From Rickettsiaceae bacterium (GTDB taxonomy: Bacteria > Pseudomonadota > Alphaproteobacteria > Rickettsiales > Rickettsiaceae): a stretch of DNA of 17,719 nt. The stretch covers positions 1 to 17,719 of the forward strand of contig JAIOYM010000014.1 of NCBI GenBank assembly GCA_021741085.1, read 5' to 3'. The notes beneath the pieces were generated by a model that saw only the letters and a program-made list of their open reading frames with translations, searched no databases and was not told the origin of the DNA. Each line of letters starts with the position of its first letter. The first letter of the stretch is position 1. The translations under genes and the position numbers were made by a program. Positions 7,701 through 13,854 of the stretch are shown piece by piece.

Positions 7701-9170
7701 ATGGCTAAAGATAATAATCAAGGCAGCTCTGATAAAGCTGCTTCTACGCAAGTTAAGCAACAGTCTCCTGTAGAATCAAGAAAGAGTCGCAATATTTTAT
7801 TTCTTGGTGTTTTTGGTATAGTATTTCTATTTATTGTTTATAATTTATATAATGCTTTAGTTGGGGATGGTAAAGACACTAAAACTATACAGGTTCCTAC
7901 AAATGTACCAAAACCACCTACTAGTGATAATACTGATATAAATGTTCCCCAGCTCCCTCAACTACCTAAGCTTGTTGCGCCTGTTGCGCCTCTTACTGAT
8001 GTAAAGGTACCTAATCCACCTAATCTTGCACCCCCTTCTACCATAAAGTCTCCTGAGGATACAAGTGCTTTAAACTTACCCAAGTCTGCTACTAAAAAAT
8101 CTCAACTTCAAGCGGATGAATTGGAAAGACAGAAAAAGGCCAAGGAAGAAGCTAAGCGCAAGGCCTCTATTATGGTTTATGGTGGCACAGCCGCTGCTAA
8201 GAAAGATGGTGATGGCAGCAGCGGTAAAGATGCGGCTGTTGTTGACTTCACTGATATTTCAAAAAATGCGGTAAGCTTTAAAGCGCCACCTGAATACTTG
8301 CTCGTTAGAGGAAAGATAATAGATGCTATAATTGAAACCTCAATTCATAGCTCGGTAGGCGGAGAAATTAGGGCAATAATATCAAGAGATGTATATTCTC
8401 AAGGTGGCAAAGTTATATTAATTCCCAAAGGTTCAAGAGCAATAGGTTCATATTCTACTGGCACCGGTACACCGTTAGGTACAATAAATGTAAATTGGGA
8501 AAGAATAGATTTGGTAAATGGACATGTTGTTAAACTCGATAAAACTAGAGGTGTAAATAATTTAGGGATGAATGGGGTAGCTGGCGATATAGACTATAAA
8601 ACTTCCGAAAAAATAGCGAACACAATTATCTCTTCTGCTATTAATATAGCCTCTGCGGTAGGTTTGGATAAAATTGCCCCAGTAGCGCCTACCACTACTA
8701 CTACTTCTTCTTCTAATTCTGCTACGACTACTGCTGCTACCGCGGTATCCACAGCTTTTGCTACGGCTTTGGCAACTACTCCCGCTGGTAATAATAATAT
8801 AAAAAATGCTTTGTGTACAAATGTATTGACTGCTGTTAATTCTCTAGTGGCTCTTAATACTACGTTTCAAAATATAGCAACAACTTTGAGCACAGTTTGT
8901 GTTAATGGTACAGCGGATGATGTTGTGATTTCTACTTTTAAGACTAATATTCCTCTCTTAACCAGCACTGGCACAACAACTACAACTGATAATTCTGCAA
9001 CGGGCAAGGCAGCTCAGCAGGCTTATACTGATATTAATAACACTATAAAGGGAATAATTCAGACTCAGGATGTTAATACCGTTGTCACTATACCTCAGGG
9101 TACAATTATTAAAATGTATGTAGGTCAAGACATAGAATTTCCTAAAGCTTCAATAGATAGGGTGCGTTAG
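7701..9170 (+). CDS. virB10: Type IV secretion system protein VirB10 with enlarged antenna loop
   Basis: VirB10 spans the whole envelope and forms the outer-membrane channel cap of the T4SS. In the 489-residue product one sees a cytosolic tail (1-30), an inner-membrane span (about 31-52), a proline-rich periplasmic linker (66-130), a charged helix (136-156), and the TrbI beta-barrel domain from about 198. The barrel includes PPEYLLVRGKIIDAIIETSI, GGKVILIPKGSRAIGSYSTG, and a C-terminal IPQGTIIKMYVGQDIEFP strand. The antenna helices are at 301-325 and 436-455. Between them lies an unusual Thr/Ser/Ala-rich insertion (about 327-435) holding the only two cysteines, Cys372 and Cys400. A TAGGA-type ribosome-binding site (7689-7693) precedes the ATG. 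It sits 19 bases after virB9. Confidence 0.95.
   Translation: MAKDNNQGSSDKAASTQVKQQSPVESRKSRNILFLGVFGIVFLFIVYNLYNALVGDGKDTKTIQVPTNVPKPPTSDNTDINVPQLPQLPKLVAPVAPLTDVKVPNPPNLAPPSTIKSPEDTSALNLPKSATKKSQLQADELERQKKAKEEAKRKASIMVYGGTAAAKKDGDGSSGKDAAVVDFTDISKNAVSFKAPPEYLLVRGKIIDAIIETSIHSSVGGEIRAIISRDVYSQGGKVILIPKGSRAIGSYSTGTGTPLGTINVNWERIDLVNGHVVKLDKTRGVNNLGMNGVAGDIDYKTSEKIANTIISSAINIASAVGLDKIAPVAPTTTTTSSSNSATTTAATAVSTAFATALATTPAGNNNIKNALCTNVLTAVNSLVALNTTFQNIATTLSTVCVNGTADDVVISTFKTNIPLLTSTGTTTTTDNSATGKAAQQAYTDINNTIKGIIQTQDVNTVVTIPQGTIIKMYVGQDIEFPKASIDRVR
8692..8740 (+). repeat. In-frame trinucleotide-rich tract inside virB10
   Basis: The start of the antenna insertion of virB10 is written in runs of act, tct and gct triplets (for example accactactactacttcttc), encoding polythreonine, polyserine and Thr/Ala. 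Because it is built of triplets, gain or loss by slippage would change loop length without breaking the frame. Whether it varies between strains is unknown. Confidence 0.6.
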
Positions 9171-9241
9171 ATTTCGAGGGGTAGCTATTATTAGTGTTGC
9201 TAAATGAAAATAAGAAATAATTTAATAAAAAAATATATTCG

Positions 9242-10252
9242 ATGGGTGATTTTTTAGCTTTAGAGACATATCTTCTACCAATTAGAGATATTTTATTAGA
9301 AATGTCTGTTAACGAAATAATGGTTAATGATCCTGGTGAAATTTGGGTAGAAAAAGGTGGAGATTGCAGAAAGGAGCCCATGCCTGCATTTGATTTCCCC
9401 CATCTTATGGGTCTTGCGCGTCTTGTTGCGCAGTCTACAGATCAGCTTATATCAGAAGAGAAGCCATTATTATCTGCTACTTTACCTAATGGATACAGAA
9501 TACAGATAGTTTTTCCTCCCGCTACAGAGCCTGGAAAGGTAGCTATTTCTATTAGAAAAAACAGCGAAAAGTCATTTTCTCTTGATCAGTATGAAGCTTT
9601 TGGTGCTTTTTCTCAGACACTTGCTACAGGAATAAGTGGGCATAGAAATGAAGATGATATATATTTAAGTGAATTATTGCGTGATAATAAAATAAAAGAG
9701 TTTCTTAGAGCGTCAGTTAGGTATAAAAAATATATTATAGTAAGTGGTGGAACTTCAACCGGTAAAACTACGTTTATGGGTGCTGTGTTATCCGAAATCC
9801 CTACACATGAAAGGCTTATTACTGTTGAAGATGCAAGAGAAGTTAGATTATCTAGTCATCCTAATAAGCTGCATTTATTAGCATCAAGAGGAGGGCAGGG
9901 GCGTGCTAAAGTATCAACTCAAGATCTTATAGAAGCATGTTTAAGACTTCGTCCAGATAGAATAATAGTCGGCGAAATTAGAGGTTCTGAGGCATTCTAT
10001 TTTCTTAGAGCTATAAATACAGGGCACCCGGGTTCTATATCTTCCCTACATGCTGATAGTCCAATGATGGCAATTGAACAAATGAAATTAATGGTAATGC
10101 AAGCGTCTTTAGGTATGCCTCCAGATGAAATAAGGAAATATATAATGAACGTTATAGACATAATTGTTCAATTAAAGCGTGGTGAGAAAGGTATGAGATA
10201 TGTTTCGGAGATATATTTTAAAGATGCAGTAAATCTTGCGGACAAGATTTAG
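9242..10252 (+). CDS. virB11: Type IV secretion system ATPase VirB11
   Basis: VirB11 is the hexameric AAA-like traffic ATPase at the cytoplasmic base of the T4SS, working with VirB4 and VirD4 in pilus assembly and substrate transfer. The 336 residues show an N-terminal domain (LLEMSVNEIMVNDPGEIWVE, 18-37, then LPNGYRIQIVFPP, 81-93). The C-terminal ATPase core has Walker A GGTSTGKTT (169-177), the Asp box ITVEDARE (193-200), Walker B RIIVGEIRG (240-248) and the His box GHPGSISSLHAD (261-272). All catalytic elements are intact. It follows virB10 after a 71-base gap, with no obvious ribosome-binding site. In Rickettsia and Anaplasmataceae virD4 normally follows; here a promoter and the SRP RNA gene follow instead. 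Confidence 0.97.
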   Translation: MGDFLALETYLLPIRDILLEMSVNEIMVNDPGEIWVEKGGDCRKEPMPAFDFPHLMGLARLVAQSTDQLISEEKPLLSATLPNGYRIQIVFPPATEPGKVAISIRKNSEKSFSLDQYEAFGAFSQTLATGISGHRNEDDIYLSELLRDNKIKEFLRASVRYKKYIIVSGGTSTGKTTFMGAVLSEIPTHERLITVEDAREVRLSSHPNKLHLLASRGGQGRAKVSTQDLIEACLRLRPDRIIVGEIRGSEAFYFLRAINTGHPGSISSLHADSPMMAIEQMKLMVMQASLGMPPDEIRKYIMNVIDIIVQLKRGEKGMRYVSEIYFKDAVNLADKI

Positions 10253-10279
10253 CTAGACAAACTTTTTGGGCTTTGATAG

Positions 10280-10308
10280 TTGACCTTTTGAGGTTTATAT
10301 AATAATAT
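10280..10308 (+). promoter_or_regulatory. Promoter of the SRP RNA gene
   Basis: A sigma-70-type -35 box TTGACC (10280-10285) lies 17 bases before a -10 box TAATAT (10303-10308). Transcription would begin about 10314-10315, exactly where the base-paired 5' arm of the SRP RNA begins. An overlapping TATAAT (10298-10303) is an alternative -10 with TTGATA (10273-10278) 19 bases upstream. Confidence 0.65.
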
Positions 10309-10313
10309 CTTCT

Positions 10314-10397
10314 TGTCAATATTGGGCATTTTGAAAAGCGAACCCGGTCAGGTCGAAAGAAGCAGCCGTAGTTTTTAAAAGTGGGTCGATATTGACA
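10314..10397 (+). ncRNA. ffs: Signal recognition particle RNA (4.5S RNA)
   Basis: This is the bacterial SRP RNA, which with Ffh targets membrane and secreted proteins to FtsY and SecYEG. The universal signature ggtcaggt (10346-10353) faces gaagcagcc (10359-10367) across a GAAA tetraloop. Distal pairing closes the molecule: tgtcaatat at 10314-10322 pairs perfectly with atattgaca at 10389-10397, and inner tttt/aaaa, aaa/ttt, aac/gtt and cgg/ccg steps pair between internal loops. The whole 84-base stretch is therefore one long hairpin, close to the usual size of 4.5S RNA. The apical stem appears one pair shorter than in E. coli. A promoter fits the 5' end, and a hairpin with a T run lies 29 bases past the 3' end. 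The opposite-strand open frame here is spurious. Confidence 0.93.
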
Positions 10398-10425
10398 TTT
10401 TCTGTTTGCCCCACATTTCATCATA

Positions 10426-10457
10426 GATAGTTTGTTATAACGCAAATCTATCATTTT
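10426..10457 (+). terminator. Probable terminator of the SRP RNA transcript
   Basis: Arms gatagtttg (10426-10434) and caaatctatc (10443-10452) pair as nine base pairs with one bulged T, followed directly by atttttc on the plus strand. The hairpin lies 29 bases beyond the mature SRP RNA, implying that the precursor 3' end is trimmed. Confidence 0.6.
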
Positions 10458-10521
10458 TCATGCATTCCAGCAATTATTAATATATTTATAAGAAGCAAAA
10501 TCCTTTAGCTATAATAAAAAA

Positions 10522-10548
10522 CCTTAATCGCAAAAAACGCGAGTAAGG
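10522..10548 (-). terminator. Rho-independent terminator of the ettA transcript
   Basis: Arms ccttaatcgc (10522-10531) and gcgagtaagg (10539-10548) form a 10-base stem with one A/G mismatch and a 7-base loop. Read on the minus strand, the stem is followed by a run of six T and then TATTAT. It is a classic intrinsic terminator 28 bases past the ettA stop. Confidence 0.8.
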
Positions 10549-10551
10549 CCA

Positions 10552-10576
10552 ATACAGCAAAGCTATTTTGCTGTAT
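10552..10576 (-). terminator. Second hairpin directly at the ettA stop codon
   Basis: A perfect 10-bp inverted repeat, atacagcaaa (10552-10561) and tttgctgtat (10567-10576), with a 5-base loop, overlaps the last base of the ettA stop codon. It has no T tract of its own and stands 3 bases before the terminator above. It may protect the 3' end or act with it. Confidence 0.5.
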
Positions 10577-12246
10577 CATGAAAATTTTCTATATCTAGCC
10601 TTCGAGTTGGATAAATCTTCTTTTAAAACCGTAGTTACGTAGTTATAGTAATCTGCGTAGTTACCATCAAACATAGTTGCGTTTCCATTATCAAATGAAA
10701 TAATATGTGTTGCTATTCTATCTAAAAACCAACGATCATGGCTGATAACTAGAGCGCAACCTGCAAAGTTGAGTAGGGCGTCTTCTAAGGCGCGTAATGT
10801 GTCCACATCAAGATCGTTAGAAGGTTCATCTAGTAATATCACGTTTGCTCCTTGACGTAACAGCTTGGCCATATGAACCCTATTTCTTTCTCCTCCAGAC
10901 AATTGCCCTACTTTTTTCTGCTGATCGCCACCTTTAAAATTAAAAGCAGCGCAATAAGCACGGGATTTAATAGTTTTATTTCCTAATTGGAGTTCTTCTA
11001 GCTCGTCTGAAATTTCTTGCCAGACTGTTTTATTACTATCAAGAGCATCACGCATCTGATCGACATAGCCCATTTTAACAGTTGAACCAATTTTTATTTC
11101 CCCAGAATCTGGATTGTCTTTACCAGTTAGCATATTAAATAAGGTGGATTTACCCGCCCCGTTAGGACCAACAACGCCTACAATACTACCAGCCGGCACT
11201 ATACAACTGAAGTTTGCCAGTAATTCTTTGTCCCCAAATTTCTTACTAATATTAGTAATCTCGATAACAGAACTTCCAAGTCTTGGGCCATTTGGGATAA
11301 TAATTTGTGGAGCTGTAATCATTTGACGCTTTTCTTGAGCTTCATTATAGAGTTCATTGTAAGAATTAATACGTGCCTTATTTTTTGCCTGACGAGCTTT
11401 AGGAGATTGACGTATCCACTCCAGTTCTTTTTCTAATTCTTTTTGACGGTCTTTATCTTCTTTGTTTTCTTGAGCTAATTTTTTCTGTTTTTCATCTAGC
11501 CAATCAGAATATTTAGCATGCCAAGGAATACAATTACCTCTTTCAATTTCTAAAATCCATTCAGCTATATTATCTAGGAAATAGCGATCGTGGGTTATAA
11601 TTACTACAGAGCCTTGATAATGTTTTAAATGATTTTCTAACCAAGCTATAGAATCGGCGTCTAAGTGGTTAGTTGGTTCGTCTAATAATAATAAATCTGG
11701 TTTTTCAAGTAACAACTTACATAAAGCTACACGTCTGCGTTCTCCTCCAGATAAATCTTCAATTTTTGCATCAGAAGGTGGGCAATGTAGTGCTGTGGTA
11801 GCCATGTTAATTTCTTGATCTAAATTCCAGGCATCCAAGGCTTCAATTTTTTCCTGTAGAGCAGCTTGCTCTTGAATCAAACTATCCATTTCTGCGTCTG
11901 AAAGTTCTTCAGCAAATTTTTCGCTAAGCGCATAAAATCTATCCAAAAGCTCCTTTTTTTCAGACAACGCTTCAACGATGTTACCGAAAACATCTTTGGA
12001 AAAATCTAATTTCGGTTCTTGTTCTAAAAACCCAACTTTCACGTTATTAGCAGCCCAAGCTTCACCATCGAATTCTTTGTCGATACCAGCCATTATTCTT
12101 AGTAGAGTGGATTTACCCGCTCCATTATGACCAATGATACCAATTTTTGCATTGGGCAAAAAAGATAACCAAGTTTCTTTTAAAATCTGTTTTCCATTTA
12201 TGTGTTTAGTAAGACCTTTTATTACGTATATATATTGATTTGACAT
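10576..12246 (-). CDS. ettA: ABC-F protein EttA, energy-dependent translational throttle
   Basis: EttA binds the ribosomal E site and, depending on the ATP/ADP ratio, gates entry of the ribosome into the elongation cycle. It is cytosolic and is not a transporter. The 556 residues match the E. coli length (555). There are two ATP-binding cassettes: Walker A GHNGAGKST (39-47), signature LSGGERRR (165-172), Walker B LLLLDEPTNHLD (185-196); and Walker A GPNGAGKST (360-368), signature LSGGERNR (449-456), Walker B VILLDEPSNDLD (469-480). The basic P-site tRNA interaction motif linker lies at about 243-320. The extended arm in domain 1 (about 85-145) is also typical. An AGGA 5 bases before the ATG supports the start. 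It follows rpiB after 77 bases and ends in strong hairpins. Confidence 0.95.
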   Translation of the reverse strand: MSNQYIYVIKGLTKHINGKQILKETWLSFLPNAKIGIIGHNGAGKSTLLRIMAGIDKEFDGEAWAANNVKVGFLEQEPKLDFSKDVFGNIVEALSEKKELLDRFYALSEKFAEELSDAEMDSLIQEQAALQEKIEALDAWNLDQEINMATTALHCPPSDAKIEDLSGGERRRVALCKLLLEKPDLLLLDEPTNHLDADSIAWLENHLKHYQGSVVIITHDRYFLDNIAEWILEIERGNCIPWHAKYSDWLDEKQKKLAQENKEDKDRQKELEKELEWIRQSPKARQAKNKARINSYNELYNEAQEKRQMITAPQIIIPNGPRLGSSVIEITNISKKFGDKELLANFSCIVPAGSIVGVVGPNGAGKSTLFNMLTGKDNPDSGEIKIGSTVKMGYVDQMRDALDSNKTVWQEISDELEELQLGNKTIKSRAYCAAFNFKGGDQQKKVGQLSGGERNRVHMAKLLRQGANVILLDEPSNDLDVDTLRALEDALLNFAGCALVISHDRWFLDRIATHIISFDNGNATMFDGNYADYYNYVTTVLKEDLSNSKARYRKFS

Positions 12247-12323
12247 GAATATCCTGAGTTTATTATTTTTATTTGATAACTCTTTTTACAGAGAGATTTT
12301 AATGATTATACAATTTAGTTTAG

Positions 12324-12746
12324 CTAACAAATTTTTTCAAGTCTTCTGGCATGTTTACCACCTTCAAACTTAGCGTTAATGAAAACCTCAAGCATGGCTA
12401 TGGCATCTGTAGGACTAGTGTTATCTGAAGCTAAAACTAATATGTTAGCATCATATTTTTGGCGTGCAATGTTAGCAAGAGTAATATTACTACATACAGC
12501 TGCGCGAATATATTCTTTCCTATTTGCCGCAATAGACATTCCTATACCAGCTTTACAGATTAATACACCGAATTCAACCTGTTCTTCAGCAATAGCATTA
12601 CATACAGCTGATGCATAATCCGGGTAGTCGACTTTGTCTTGTTTATTAAAACAACCCAAATCTTGTATATTTAGCTTGTTTTTGAAGTATTGTATGATTT
12701 GTTCTTTTAATTCAAAACCATTGTGGTCTGAGGCTATGGCTAACAT
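12324..12746 (-). CDS. rpiB: RpiB/LacAB-family sugar-phosphate isomerase (ribose-5-phosphate isomerase B) with altered active site
   Basis: RpiB interconverts ribose-5-phosphate and ribulose-5-phosphate. The 140-residue length is normal, as are IASDHNGFELK (4-14, with Asp7 and His8), VDYPDYA (39-45), GIGMSIAANR (67-76), IRAAVC (80-85) and the C-terminal EGGKHARRLEKI. The catalytic Cys is kept (Cys64). However, the usual ICG[TS]G loop reads ICKAG, the usual ARQH[ND] histidine is Lys97, and the GSR-like turn reads ASDNT. These changes affect residues implicated in ring opening and phosphate binding in the family, so activity may be altered. It stands 97 bases after xerC with its own likely promoter, and 77 bases before ettA. 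Confidence 0.88.
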   Translation of the reverse strand: MLAIASDHNGFELKEQIIQYFKNKLNIQDLGCFNKQDKVDYPDYASAVCNAIAEEQVEFGVLICKAGIGMSIAANRKEYIRAAVCSNITLANIARQKYDANILVLASDNTSPTDAIAMLEVFINAKFEGGKHARRLEKIC

Positions 12747-12780
12747 CTAACAATTGGGATTATTTTTATGGCACACGATA

Positions 12781-12810
12781 ATATTAACTTATATATCGTA
12801 TCAAGGTCAA
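12781..12810 (-). promoter_or_regulatory. Likely rpiB promoter
   Basis: Read on the minus strand there is TTGACC (12810-12805), an 18-base spacer and TAATAT (12786-12781). These are the same two hexamers as at the SRP RNA promoter. Transcription would start near 12774, giving a leader of about 28 bases before the rpiB ATG. AT-richness makes chance -10 matches common, so the -35 carries the weight. Confidence 0.5.
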
Positions 12811-12843
12811 TTGTAAATATATTCAGCAATTAATTTTTTATTG

Positions 12844-13752
12844 CTACTCTAAAGGATGAGCTTTAGCATAAATATTTTTTAAATGAGCTACATTAACTTT
12901 GGTGTATCTTTGAGTTGTGGAAAGACTAGCGTGTCCAAGAAGTTCCTGTATAGATTTTAAATCGGCGCCATGTTCTAGTAAATGAGTGGCAAAGCTATGT
13001 CTAAATGAATGTGGAGTGGTATTTTGTTTTAAACCAAAACTTGCGCGCACTTTACGCAGTTGCTTTGAAAACACAGGGGCTTTTAGAGGTTTGCCTTTGG
13101 CTCCTATAAATATTACAGCATCTCGATCGAATTTAAAAGGAGCTAGTGCAAGGTATTTTTTAATTATATCTTTTGCTATCCCAAGCCATGGTACAAGCCT
13201 TTCTTTGTTACCCTTACCCAATATTTTTATGTAATCATCATCTAGGTCTTTTATTGTTATACTAAGTGCTTCGCTTATACGAAGACCTGAGCAATATAGC
13301 AGCAACAAGAATGCTTCATCCCTTAAAGATAGCCAATCTTCGGTATTAAAATCGCCTATATTTTCTATAGCTATTTTTGCTTCAGCCTCATTCAAACTTT
13401 TATTTAGTAGTGCAACTTTTTTGGCGGAAGCAATATTATTCAAAGTTTTTACCGGTATATTTAGATTTGTGAGTAGAAATCTAAAAAAAGTTTTAATACA
13501 AGACAGAGCTCTATTGTTTGAACTATAGGAATATCCCTTTTTGATGCGCCAAGCAAGCCAAGATCTTACAGTCTTGCTATCAACATCTATAAGATTGGGT
13601 GTATTAAATTCACCGTTATAATATTCCGAGCAAAAATTAAGAAAATTTTGCAAATCTCTACCATAAGATTCTACGGTATGTTTGGAGAAATTTTGGTTTA
13701 TTGCAAGAAATTCTAACCAATCATGGAGTATTTGATTTAAGTTTTTAAGCAT
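12844..13752 (-). CDS. xerC: Site-specific tyrosine recombinase XerC
   Basis: XerC acts with XerD at the chromosomal dif site to resolve chromosome dimers. The 302-residue length is typical of the Xer family, and the protein has an N-terminal core-binding SAM-like domain (about 5-95). The catalytic set is complete: Arg158 in SGLRISE, Lys180 in LGKGNKER, His248 and Arg251 in HSFRHSFATHLL, His274 in LLGHASLSTTQRY and the nucleophile Tyr283. The tail NVAHLKNIYAKAHP matches XerC better than XerD. Integrases of mobile elements share these motifs, but length, tail and the absence of any mobile-element context favour the housekeeping enzyme. No dif-like site was recognised in the window. It lies 102 bases after the large cysteine-rich gene. 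Confidence 0.9.
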   Translation of the reverse strand: MLKNLNQILHDWLEFLAINQNFSKHTVESYGRDLQNFLNFCSEYYNGEFNTPNLIDVDSKTVRSWLAWRIKKGYSYSSNNRALSCIKTFFRFLLTNLNIPVKTLNNIASAKKVALLNKSLNEAEAKIAIENIGDFNTEDWLSLRDEAFLLLLYCSGLRISEALSITIKDLDDDYIKILGKGNKERLVPWLGIAKDIIKKYLALAPFKFDRDAVIFIGAKGKPLKAPVFSKQLRKVRASFGLKQNTTPHSFRHSFATHLLEHGADLKSIQELLGHASLSTTQRYTKVNVAHLKNIYAKAHPLE

Positions 13753-13854
13753 AAGAAATAATATTCAAGCAATAAGGTAAACACAGAAAGGAGTCGATAA
13801 TATAATATAACAACTCCTTGCTGCAAGATAGACTAAAATAGAATAACAGCACTT

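Noticed and set aside
10218..10454. Minus-strand open frame of 78 codons opposite the SRP RNA
   Set aside because: It runs antisense through the SRP RNA, its promoter and its terminator, shows no family motif, and overlaps the end of virB11. The RNA explains the conserved sequence.
10576..12246. ABC-F protein as an antibiotic-resistance factor
   Set aside because: Length, linker and arm match EttA; nothing points to the resistance subfamilies.
12844..13752. Tyrosine recombinase as sign of an integrated mobile element
   Set aside because: Length and C-terminal tail match housekeeping XerC, and no att repeats, tRNA junction or phage genes lie nearby.
13788..13819. Inverted repeat aaggagt/actcctt between the large gene and xerC
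   Set aside because: Only 7 pairs with an 18-base loop and no T tract on either strand; not a convincing terminator or operator.
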